Origin: Actinokineospora xionganensis
GTDB taxonomy: Bacteria > Actinomycetota > Actinomycetes > Mycobacteriales > Pseudonocardiaceae
DNA length: 64,000 bases
Direction: 5' to 3'
NCBI RefSeq assembly: GCF_014323725.1
Contig: NZ_JABVED010000006.1
Location: 271,627-335,626, forward strand
In this document: piece by piece, positions 1-6,749 of the stretch
How the letters are laid out: every line of letters begins with the position of its first letter
Numbering within the stretch: position 1 is the stretch's first letter
Program-made: the position numbers and the translations under genes
Notes under the pieces: model-generated
The model's database searches: none
The model's input: the letters and a program-made list of their open reading frames with translations, nothing else
Told to the model about the DNA's origin: nothing

Positions 1-118
1 ACGACATCAGGTTCACCGGATCGTTCCAGACGACCGTCTGCCACGGCACGTCCTCGGAGACGACTGCGGCGCCTGTCGGGTCGGACTGCGTCTGTTCCAT
101 GTCGACGGGGGCGGTCAT
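1..118 (-). CDS. clpS: ClpS, ATP-dependent Clp protease adaptor (5' end only)
   Basis: Reading the minus strand from the ATG at 118 gives 39 codons before the left edge. The end of this stretch, with the motif WQTVVWNDPVNLMS, is the conserved N-terminal part of ClpS. ClpS binds the Clp chaperone (ClpC1 in actinomycetes) and delivers N-degron substrates to the ClpP protease in the cytoplasm. The gene runs off the window, so the rest of the fold and its substrate-binding residues cannot be checked. It is divergent from pncB; in my recollection clpS and pncB are neighbours in many actinobacteria, which supports the call. Confidence 0.85.
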   Translation of the reverse strand, partial: MTAPVDMEQTQSDPTGAAVVSEDVPWQTVVWNDPVNLMS

Positions 119-236
119 GGTGTCAATGGTGGCATGTCCGCTTCGCGCGGGTGCGGCGGATCTTCATTCATTCGGAGTACGACATCACAGATCGCATCCA
201 CCCGCGGGAACGTGCCGGGCAATAGGCTTCCCGACC

Positions 237-1532
237 ATGGTTGCGACCTCACCGAGCACGGCCCTGCTGACCGACCACTACGAGTTGACCATGCTGGCGG
301 CCGCGCTCGCGGACGGCACTGGCGACCGCACCTGCGTGTTCGAGACCTTCGCCCGGCGGCTGCCCGACGGCAGGCGCTACGGCGTCGTCGGCGGCACCCA
401 GCGGTTCATCGACGCCCTGGCCGATTTCCGCTTCGGCGACGACGAGCTGCGCCACCTACGGGCGACGAAGGTCGTCGACGAGGCCACCCTGGGCCTGCTG
501 GCCGACTACCGCTTCGCCGGTGACGTCGACGGCTACCCCGAGGGCGAGCTGTACTTCCCGGGCTCGCCGATCCTCACCGTGACCGGCACCTTCGCCGACG
601 CCGTGGTGCTGGAGACGCTGGCCCTGTCGATCCTCAACCACGACAGCGCCATCGTCTCGGCGGGCGCGCGGATGGCGAGCGCCGCCAACGGCAGGCCGAT
701 CATCGAGATGGGCTCGCGGCGCACGCATGAGCACGCGGCGGTGTCCTCGGCCCGTGCCGCGTTCCTCGCCGGGTTCTCCACCACGTCCAACCTGGAGGCC
801 GGGCGGACGTTCGCGATCCCCACGACGGGGACCTGCGCGCACGCGTTCACCCTGCTGCACGACTCGGAGAAGGCCGCGTTCGAGGCGCAGATCGCCGCGC
901 TCGGCACGGCCACGACGCTGTTGGTCGACACCTACGACATCACCCAGGGCATCGCCACCGCGATCGAGGTCGCGGGCACGGACCTCGGCGCGATCCGCAT
1001 CGACTCCGGCGACGTCGGCGTGCTGGCCCGGCAGGCCCGCGAGCAGCTCGACGAGCTTGGGGCGACGCAGACGCGGATCGTGGTCTCCGGCGACCTCGAC
1101 GAGTACGCCATCGCCGCGCTGCGGGCCGAGCCGGTCGACGCCTACGGCGTGGGCACGTCCCTGGTCACCGGCTCGGGCGCGCCGACCGCGGGGATGGTCT
1201 ACAAGCTGGTGGAGGTGGCCGGTCGCCCGGTCGCGAAGCGCAGCTCGCACAAGGAGTCGCGCGGCGGCCGGAAGCTGGCCCTGCGCAGGCACAAGCCGAC
1301 GGGCACGGCGCTCGAAGAGGTCGTCTACCTCGCCGAAGGTGAGCAGCCGGAGGTCGGCGAGCACGATCGGCCGCTGCAGATTCCCCTGATGCGGGCTGGA
1401 CAGCCGGTGGCCGGACTGCCCACGCTGGAGGACAGCAGGCAGCGGGTCCGCCAGGGCCTGGTGAGCCTGCCGTGGGAGGGCTTGAAGCTGTCGGCGGGCG
1501 AGCCCGCGATCCCGACCGTCTACATGAACTAG
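237..1532 (+). CDS. pncB: Nicotinate phosphoribosyltransferase
   Basis: This enzyme makes nicotinate mononucleotide from nicotinate and PRPP, the entry step of the Preiss-Handler NAD salvage pathway. The ATG at 237 gives 431 aa, the usual length for the actinobacterial family; an in-frame start at 99 would add 46 residues that look like non-coding sequence. The protein opens with LLTDHYELTMLAAAL, the family's N-terminal signature. The motif RIDSGDVGVLARQAR and later GVGTSLVTGSGAP are phosphoribosyltransferase core motifs. It lies 34 bp upstream of pncA, so the two successive salvage enzymes are probably co-transcribed. Confidence 0.93.
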   Translation: MVATSPSTALLTDHYELTMLAAALADGTGDRTCVFETFARRLPDGRRYGVVGGTQRFIDALADFRFGDDELRHLRATKVVDEATLGLLADYRFAGDVDGYPEGELYFPGSPILTVTGTFADAVVLETLALSILNHDSAIVSAGARMASAANGRPIIEMGSRRTHEHAAVSSARAAFLAGFSTTSNLEAGRTFAIPTTGTCAHAFTLLHDSEKAAFEAQIAALGTATTLLVDTYDITQGIATAIEVAGTDLGAIRIDSGDVGVLARQAREQLDELGATQTRIVVSGDLDEYAIAALRAEPVDAYGVGTSLVTGSGAPTAGMVYKLVEVAGRPVAKRSSHKESRGGRKLALRRHKPTGTALEEVVYLAEGEQPEVGEHDRPLQIPLMRAGQPVAGLPTLEDSRQRVRQGLVSLPWEGLKLSAGEPAIPTVYMN

Positions 1533-1549
1533 TGTCCTGCGCAGGACAC
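1532..1549. promoter_or_regulatory. Perfect 18-bp palindrome between pncB and pncA
   Basis: GTGTCCTGCGCAGGACAC is self-complementary over all 18 bases. It starts on the last base of the pncB stop codon and ends 17 bp before the pncA ATG. It could be a repressor operator for NAD salvage or a hairpin in a bicistronic mRNA. No T-tract follows, so a simple terminator is less likely. Which protein would bind it is not known from the sequence. Confidence 0.35.
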
Positions 1550-1566
1550 GAGGGAGCGAGTCAGCG

Positions 1567-2136
1567 ATGACCGAGCGGACCGCGTTGATCGTGGTGGACG
1601 TGCAGAACGACTTCTGTGAGGGCGGGTCGCTGCCGGTCGCGGGTGGCGCGGCGGTGGCGGCGGCGATCAGCGCCCACATGGCGTCGGCGGGATACGACCA
1701 CATCGTCGCCACCCGGGACTACCACATCGACCCGGGCGCGCACTTCAGCGAGAACCCGGACTTCGTCGACACCTGGCCCGCGCACTGCGTGGCGGGCACG
1801 GCGGGCGCGTCGTTCCACCCGGAACTCGACGTCACCGCGGTCGAGGCGGTGTTCTCCAAGGGCGCCCACGCCGCGGCGTACTCCGGGTTCGAAGGTGTCG
1901 GGCCCGAGGGCCGCTCACTGACGCAGTGGCTGCGGGACAAGGGCGTCTCGAAGGTCGACGTCGTCGGCATCGCGACCGACCACTGCGTGCGGGCCACCGC
2001 GGTCGACGCGGCGCGCGACGGCTTCGACACCACCGTCCTGCTCGACCTCACCGCCGCCGTCTCCCCCGACACCGCCGAGACCGCGCTCGCGACCCTGCGC
2101 GCCGCGGACGTCCAACTGGTCGGCACCCTGCGCTGA
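1567..2136 (+). CDS. pncA: Nicotinamidase (PncA-type isochorismatase-fold hydrolase)
   Basis: It hydrolyses nicotinamide to nicotinate and ammonia, supplying the substrate of the PncB encoded just upstream. The 189-aa protein carries the complete family set: catalytic Asp11 (VVDVQNDF), Lys98 and Cys140 (TDHCVRA), and metal ligands Asp51, His53, His59 (DYHIDPGAHF) and His73 (WPAHC). The length matches mycobacterial PncA (about 186 aa). The distal 222 bp are overlapped on the other strand by the C-terminal extension of the epimerase gene. Confidence 0.92.
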   Translation: MTERTALIVVDVQNDFCEGGSLPVAGGAAVAAAISAHMASAGYDHIVATRDYHIDPGAHFSENPDFVDTWPAHCVAGTAGASFHPELDVTAVEAVFSKGAHAAAYSGFEGVGPEGRSLTQWLRDKGVSKVDVVGIATDHCVRATAVDAARDGFDTTVLLDLTAAVSPDTAETALATLRAADVQLVGTLR

Positions 2137-3252
2137 GCCGGGCAGCAGCAGCCGCTCCAGCGCTTCGAGGACCCGGCCAGCGGCCTTGCCGTCACCGAAG
2201 GGGTTGCGGTCGGCCGGGACACGCAGATTCGTGCCGAGGATCCGGTCCGCGCCCGAGAGCAGCATCTCGCGGTCGGTGCCGACGAGCCACGCGCAGCCCG
2301 CGCGGACGGCCTCGCGCCGCTCGGTCACCTCGCGGGCGACCAGGACGGGGACGCCGAAGCTCGGCGCCTCCTCCTGGATGCCGCCGGAATCGGTGACGAC
2401 CAGGGCGGCCAGGCGCAGGGCCCGGACCAGGTCGGGGTAGTCGAGTGGACCCGTGACCGACACCCGCTCGACGCCGTCGAGCGCGGCCCGAACCTGGGCG
2501 CCCACGGCCGGATTCGGGTGCGTGGGCAGCAGGACGCGGATGTCGGGGTGGCGCTCGACCATCGTGCGGACGGCGCCGAGGACCTCGTCGAGCGGGGCGC
2601 CCCATGACTCGCGGCGGTGCACGGTGACCAGCACCAGCCTGCCACCGGAGTCGGCGAGGTCACGCTCGACGGCGGCCAGGCTCGGGTCGCCTGCCGGACG
2701 GTCCGTCGCGGCGATGTGCAGCACGGCGTCGACGACGGTGTTGCCGGTGACCACGATGTCGCGCCCGGCCACCGCCTCGGCACGCAGGGCCGCGGCGGCG
2801 TCGTCGGTCGGGGCCAGGTGCAGCGCGGCGATCCGCGCCACCATCTGCCGGTTGCCCTCCTCCGGAAAGGGCGCGGCGAGGTCGCCGGTGCGCAGGCCCG
2901 CTTCGAGGTGCACGACCGGGATTCCGCGCCAGAACGCGCAAAGCGCTCCCGCGAGGGTCGTCGTCGTGTCGCCTTGGACGATGACGGCCGCCGGGCGGCG
3001 GCGGGTGAGCAGTTCGTCGAGAGCGGGCAGCAGTTCGGCCACGAGTTCGGCCTGGGTGCCCGTTCCCCGGTTCACTTCGAGAACTTCGGTGTGGCTGAGG
3101 CCGAAGGGTTCCAGCGCCTGCTCGACCATCCCGGCATGTTGTCCACTGTGGACGATGACCGACCGCAGCACGGGGTGGCCGTCCAGGGCGAGCGCGACCG
3201 GGGCGGCTTTCACCGCCTCGGGTCGGGTGCCGACGAGGAGCAGGACTTCCAC
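1915..3252 (-). CDS. wecB: UDP-N-acetylglucosamine 2-epimerase (non-hydrolysing, WecB-type)
   Basis: The family interconverts UDP-GlcNAc and UDP-ManNAc in the cytoplasm for cell-surface glycan synthesis. The start is a GTG at 3252 with GGAGG 4 bp upstream. The N-terminus VGTRPEAVKAAP, the later VTVHRRESWG, and VTDSGGIQEEAPSFGVPVLV are classic family motifs. The normal fold ends near residue 372; the frame stays open for about 73 more codons made entirely of antisense pncA sequence, so the predicted 445 aa are longer than the usual 360-390. The tail is either a real extension or the result of a lost stop or frameshift near 2140. The gene follows the terminator of the sorting operon and probably has its own promoter. 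Confidence 0.87.
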   Translation of the reverse strand: MEVLLLVGTRPEAVKAAPVALALDGHPVLRSVIVHSGQHAGMVEQALEPFGLSHTEVLEVNRGTGTQAELVAELLPALDELLTRRRPAAVIVQGDTTTTLAGALCAFWRGIPVVHLEAGLRTGDLAAPFPEEGNRQMVARIAALHLAPTDDAAAALRAEAVAGRDIVVTGNTVVDAVLHIAATDRPAGDPSLAAVERDLADSGGRLVLVTVHRRESWGAPLDEVLGAVRTMVERHPDIRVLLPTHPNPAVGAQVRAALDGVERVSVTGPLDYPDLVRALRLAALVVTDSGGIQEEAPSFGVPVLVAREVTERREAVRAGCAWLVGTDREMLLSGADRILGTNLRVPADRNPFGDGKAAGRVLEALERLLLPGSAQGADQLDVRGAQGRERGLGGVGGDGGGEVEQDGGVEAVARRVDRGGPHAVVGRDADDVDLRDALVPQPLRQ

Positions 3253-3281
3253 GGTGCCTCCAGCTTGCCAGACAAGGAAAA

Positions 3282-3320
3282 GAGGGCCCCGGGCGGGAAT
3301 CCGTCTCGCCCGGGGTCCTC
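3282..3320 (-). terminator. Rho-independent terminator of the choice-of-anchor P operon
   Basis: Fourteen-base arms (GAGGGCCCCGGGCG at 3282-3295 and CGCCCGGGGTCCTC at 3307-3320, one mismatch) enclose an 11-nt loop. Read on the minus strand, the stem is followed directly by TTTTCC. It lies just after the stop of the 55-aa protein gene and before the epimerase gene, separating the two transcripts. Confidence 0.8.
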
Positions 3321-3325
3321 GTGGA

Positions 3326-3493
3326 TCAGTCTTTCTTCGCCGCGACGGTTCGGCGTCGGTGCGAGTGCAGCAGCAACGCGCCGGTGATGAGCAGTGCGAT
3401 GCCCAGCGCCAGCCACCAGCCGATGTCGGCGCCGGTCACCGCGAGTCCGGTGCCACCACCGATGACGGCACCTCCGCCTGGAGCTCGGTACAC
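3326..3493 (-). CDS. 55-aa membrane protein that is almost only a LAVTG sorting signal
   Basis: A GTG start at 3493 is preceded by GGGAGG 7 bp upstream and begins 17 bp after the stop of the choice-of-anchor P gene, so the two form an operon. After a Gly-rich head (RAPGGGAVIGGGTG) comes LAVTG, then one hydrophobic helix (WWLALGIALLITGALLL) and a basic tail (HSHRRR). This is the tripartite layout of a sortase substrate. LAxTG is the motif described for class E sortases of streptomycetes, and a class E sortase lies at 52-54 kb in this window. Oddly, there is no separate signal peptide and almost no cargo domain. It may instead be a small membrane partner of the sorting machinery. Confidence 0.6.
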   Translation of the reverse strand: MYRAPGGGAVIGGGTGLAVTGADIGWWLALGIALLITGALLLHSHRRRTVAAKKD

Positions 3494-3510
3494 GCTCGGA
3501 CCTCCCGCCG

Positions 3511-4266
3511 TTATCCGGTGACCAGTGTGCGCCGCTTGCGGATCACGCTGAAGCCGACCGGGATCGCGACCGCGCCCAGCAGGCCCAGGCCGATCCACAG
3601 ACCCGCGCCGGACGCCATCGGGATCGGCGGGGCCGCCGGTCCACAGGTGGCGCTGCTGATGATCACATCACCGGAGATGATCGGCGTGTTGGCCCTGATG
3701 TGGATCGCGTTGACGGTCAGGCTGCCGTCGCCGTTCACGATCTGCTCGTTGAGGGTGATCGACAGCACCGGCGGGGGCACCGGGCCCGGCGGGACGGCGA
3801 TCACGGTGTTCGGTGGTGGGTTGGCGGGCAGGGACTGCCCGTTGAAGGTGCCGTTGACAATCGAGGTGGATCCGGTGTTGCCGCCCTGGGTGGCGTCACA
3901 GGCAGCTTCGACGAGGCCGATCGAGCCTGAGAAGCCGCCCAGACTGAGGGCGACGTTCGCGACCGAGGCCTCGCTGTGCACGCCGCCGGTGGCGTCGTCA
4001 CGGATGGCCTCGCTCGTCGCCACACCCGCGGTGAGCACGTTCGGGATGCTGACGCTCGCCACTTCCGCCGTGGTCGGTCCGTCAGTGTGGGAGGGGGCCA
4101 AGGGGCCCACGTTGATCGCCGGACCGCCTACCAAGGTGAGATTCGCCGAGACGACGAAAGCTGATCCGTCACCAGGAGCGGCCGATGCGGGCAGTGCGCC
4201 TACGAGCAGCGCGGCCGCGGCCAGAAGGCCCACCACACCACCGCGACGCACCATGTGCTTGTGCAT
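3511..4266 (-). CDS. Secreted surface protein, choice-of-anchor P family-like
   Basis: The ATG at 4266 has GGAGGA 4 bp upstream and gives 251 aa. The protein has a clear signal peptide (basic MHKHMVRRGG, hydrophobic stretch, cleavage near ASA-APG), then a Thr/Ser/Gly-rich beta domain with ANLTLVGGPAINVG and SATCG. It ends in a Pro-rich segment, a helix (GLWIGLGLLGAVAIPVGF) and a basic cluster IRKRRTLVTG. That tripartite C-terminus resembles exosortase or sortase signals without LPxTG. I recognise the family as the one named choice-of-anchor P because homologues carry different anchors. It is divergent from the exosortase at 4569, which is its likely processing enzyme. Confidence 0.72.
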   Translation of the reverse strand: MHKHMVRRGGVVGLLAAAALLVGALPASAAPGDGSAFVVSANLTLVGGPAINVGPLAPSHTDGPTTAEVASVSIPNVLTAGVATSEAIRDDATGGVHSEASVANVALSLGGFSGSIGLVEAACDATQGGNTGSTSIVNGTFNGQSLPANPPPNTVIAVPPGPVPPPVLSITLNEQIVNGDGSLTVNAIHIRANTPIISGDVIISSATCGPAAPPIPMASGAGLWIGLGLLGAVAIPVGFSVIRKRRTLVTG

Positions 4267-4427
4267 CAAATCCTCCGATTCGTTTGGGACTCAAGCTCGT
4301 CGCCCGGGGCTAATAGCCGAACTCGGGGCAGCGACCGAGCCTGCGCCTTCGTATCGGTGATAACGGCCAAATTGCGACCATCGAAACGGATCGCTACCCG
4401 ATCGAGTGATATTTCAACGAATTTCGT

Positions 4428-4442
4428 ACCCCTAGGTGGGGT
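4428..4442. promoter_or_regulatory. Inverted repeat in the divergent promoter region (4267-4568)
   Basis: The 302-bp region between the surface-protein operon and the exosortase gene is AT-richer than its surroundings and must hold both promoters. The sequence ACCCC-TAGGT-GGGGT at 4428-4442 is a perfect 5-bp-arm inverted repeat. A similar but fully palindromic ACCCCTTAAGGGGT lies upstream of the secreted protease at 30.9 kb. I cannot assign -35 and -10 boxes with confidence, and I see no gene in this stretch. Confidence 0.3.
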
Positions 4443-4568
4443 CAGTCGTTGCGGCAGTGTGCACCTGGACCGGGTTATCACCCGATTCGGCGATGAAGTT
4501 TGTTCACGAAAGCCCCGATAGTCACATGACGGGTCGGGGACTCGACGCACGAGACGGAGGAGTGCCGG

Positions 4569-5123
4569 GTGGCGTTCGCAGGGTCTCTACCGGTTACGAA
4601 CACGCCAAGAACCACTGTCGGATCCCGAATCCTGATCGGTGCGCTCGGGGCTGTCGTCGTGGCGCTGATCGTGATGAACCGCGCCTACCGGACCGGCGAA
4701 ATGGCGTTGGCCAGTGGCATTCTGAGCCTGATCACGTCCTCGGGCGTCTATCTCGCGCCGCAGCGGCAGTCGCTCTATTTCGGCCTCGGAACCGATCATG
4801 CTTTCGGCCTGCAAATGAGCCCGGAATGCACGTCGGCATTCCTCGTGCTGCCGTTGCTCGTCGTCGGCGCGGTAATGATCGCGCTCCGGCCGAGAATCGC
4901 CGGTCGCGTTCTCGGCGCGCTCGCGATCGCGACGCTCGCGGTGATCCTGGTGAACCAACTCCGGATCCTGACCCTGGTCGGCCTGATCGACTGGCTGGGC
5001 ACCGACCGTGGTTACTACTGGGGCCACACCCTGCTCGGATCGATGGTGAGCATCATCGGCGGCGCGGCGGCCCTGGTGATGTTCGTCTGGCTCGCCACCC
5101 GCAAACCCAAGGCGGAACGTTGA
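4569..5123 (+). CDS. Exosortase/archaeosortase-family protein (possible XrtP-type)
   Basis: Exosortases are membrane-embedded transpeptidase-like enzymes that cleave C-terminal tripartite sorting signals. The GTG at 4569 has GGAGG 8 bp upstream and yields 184 aa, with about five hydrophobic segments. The three signature residues are present in order and in the right settings: Cys87 (MSPECTSAFLVLPLL), Arg132 (VNQLRILTLVG) and His153 (YYWGHTLLG). It is short compared with the proteobacterial EpsH-type enzymes (about 280 aa), as expected for actinobacterial forms. It overlaps the next gene by 4 bp and is divergent from a choice-of-anchor protein; I recall that family being paired with exosortase P, but the subtype is unproven. 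Confidence 0.8.
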   Translation: MAFAGSLPVTNTPRTTVGSRILIGALGAVVVALIVMNRAYRTGEMALASGILSLITSSGVYLAPQRQSLYFGLGTDHAFGLQMSPECTSAFLVLPLLVVGAVMIALRPRIAGRVLGALAIATLAVILVNQLRILTLVGLIDWLGTDRGYYWGHTLLGSMVSIIGGAAALVMFVWLATRKPKAER

Positions 5124-6496
5124 ACCTCTCGCTGCTGCTGGGCCTCACCCAGGCGCTCGCGCTGACGATGAGCGTCGCGTTCGTGACCTACGTGTGCCTC
5201 ATCGTGGTGCCGTACATGCGGCACAAACCGCTTCCCACGGGCGATCCCGCGCGGCTGGAATGGCACTTCTTCGTGCCCTGCCGCGACGAGGAGCCGGTCA
5301 TCGCCGACACGATTGTCTACCTGCGCACCACGTTCCCGCACGCGCACGTCTGGGTCATCGACGACGACTCCGAGGACGGCACGGCGGCGGTGGTCACCTC
5401 CCTGCGCGGCCCCAGGCACGGCGGCAGCGGCGACAAACACCTGCACCTCGTGCAGCGCAGGCGGCCGCTGGCCAGGACCGGCAAGGGCGACGCGCTCAAC
5501 GCCGCCTACCGGGCGCTCAAGCACTGGATGGGCAAGCACGCCGACACCGACCGGGCGATCATCGTCGTGGTCGACGCCGACGGCAGGCCCGCGGCGAACT
5601 GCCTCGAGGTCTGCTCTGCGGGCCACCTCTTCGGCGACGGCCGGGTCGGCGCCGTGCAGGTCGACGTCCGGATGAGCAACCGGGGGATGCCACCCGCCGA
5701 GGGCGGGTTCTTCGCCAAGCGCTTCGGCTCGGCGCTGGTCCGCATGCAGGACCTGGAGTTCCGCAGCGCGATCGCCGCGATCCAGCTCTCCCGCGGCCAC
5801 ACCGGCACGATCTCCATGGGCGGCAACGGCCAGTTCACCCGACTGTCCGCGTTGGACAGCATCGTCGAGGGCGCCGGCCCGTGGCGCGGCGCGCTGCTGG
5901 AGGACTTCGAGCTCGGCGTGCATCTGCTCACCGTGGGCTGGCACACCGGGTTCACCGTGGACACCCACGTCGACCAGGAGGCGCTCTACAGCATGCGCCG
6001 GTTCCTCACCCAGCGGACCCGCTGGGGCCAGGGCACCATGCAGTGCTCCCGATACGTCCGGCGCATCTGGGACTCGCGGCACCTGTCCACCCTGGGCGCC
6101 GCCGAGATGCTCTATTACCTGGCGCAGCCGTGGATGCAGCTGCTGGGCACCCTCATCTACCCGATCCCGTTCGTTCTGTTGGGCTTCCGGGCGGCCGAAG
6201 ACCCGGTGGCGGTGTGGGAGTGGTTCTCCGGCGGCGCCTGGCTGCTGTTCGCCACGTACGGGTCGTTCGGGCTGATGCCCTTCTTGATCTGGGGACCGAT
6301 CTACCGCAAGAAATGCGAACCGGACAAGAGTTTCCTGCGCGGCGTGGCCTATGGGTTCGGCTACGCGCTGTACATCTACACGTTCTACATCACGTCTTGG
6401 CGTGCGCTGATCCGGATGATCCGGGGGAACAACGGGTGGACCAAGACCCGGCGCAACACTGAGACGCACACGTCTGTGGTGGCGCTGGACCACTAG
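5120..6496 (+). CDS. Membrane GT2-family (processive-type) glycosyltransferase
   Basis: The best start is TTG at 5120, overlapping the exosortase stop (TTGA), which gives 458 aa and keeps the first membrane helix whole; ATG 5168 is an alternative inside that helix. The catalytic domain shows the GT2 motifs in order: VIDDDSEDGT (Asp81-83), VVDADG, LLEDFELG, and QRTRWGQG, the QxxRW motif of processive synthases. Three C-terminal membrane helices follow (around MQLLGTLIYPIPFVL, WLLFATYGSFGLMPFLIW, YALYIYTFYIT). It probably makes or extends a surface glycan in the membrane. Coupling to the exosortase suggests that the sorted protein is glycosylated or attached to that glycan, which is inference. 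Confidence 0.85.
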   Translation: MNLSLLLGLTQALALTMSVAFVTYVCLIVVPYMRHKPLPTGDPARLEWHFFVPCRDEEPVIADTIVYLRTTFPHAHVWVIDDDSEDGTAAVVTSLRGPRHGGSGDKHLHLVQRRRPLARTGKGDALNAAYRALKHWMGKHADTDRAIIVVVDADGRPAANCLEVCSAGHLFGDGRVGAVQVDVRMSNRGMPPAEGGFFAKRFGSALVRMQDLEFRSAIAAIQLSRGHTGTISMGGNGQFTRLSALDSIVEGAGPWRGALLEDFELGVHLLTVGWHTGFTVDTHVDQEALYSMRRFLTQRTRWGQGTMQCSRYVRRIWDSRHLSTLGAAEMLYYLAQPWMQLLGTLIYPIPFVLLGFRAAEDPVAVWEWFSGGAWLLFATYGSFGLMPFLIWGPIYRKKCEPDKSFLRGVAYGFGYALYIYTFYITSWRALIRMIRGNNGWTKTRRNTETHTSVVALDH

Positions 6497-6584
6497 GAGC
6501 CGCGGTTCTTGTGGCTGGGTGCCTGTTGGGATCGACCCCTTGCGTATCGGGACGGTGGGCGACGTCGCTCAGCAGACTGTCGGG

Positions 6585-6704
6585 GACCGGGCCGCGGCGT
6601 GACGCTGGTGGGCGGGCGTCCGGTTCCGGACAGACCGGGCCGCGGCGTGACGCTGGTGGGCGGGCGTCCGGTTCCGGACAGACCGGGCCGCGGCGTGGCG
6701 CTTG
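6585..6704. repeat. 48-bp tandem repeat, about 2.4 copies
   Basis: Two identical 48-bp units start at 6585 and 6633 (each opening GACCGGGCCGCGGCGTG), and a third, partial copy starts at 6681 and decays after about 17-24 bp. They fill the 253-bp spacer between the glycosyltransferase stop and the dinG-type start. A multiple-of-three unit keeps a reading frame open in both directions, but no credible protein results. The rest of the spacer shows no gene. Confidence 0.85.
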
Positions 6705-6749
6705 GGGGTGGCCTCGGCTTGTCAGTACACCCCGGTACCGTCTTGTGCT

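Noticed and set aside
456..1712. Long open frame of 418 codons on the minus strand across pncB
   Set aside because: It is the antisense shadow of pncB, with Arg/Leu/Gly/Val-rich composition and no recognisable domain. The same reason removes other long antisense frames such as 5015-6493, 22425-24617, 46056-48491 and 57933-59246.
6585..6704. 48-bp repeats considered as a CRISPR array
   Set aside because: The units are directly adjacent with no spacers, there are fewer than three copies and no cas gene is nearby.
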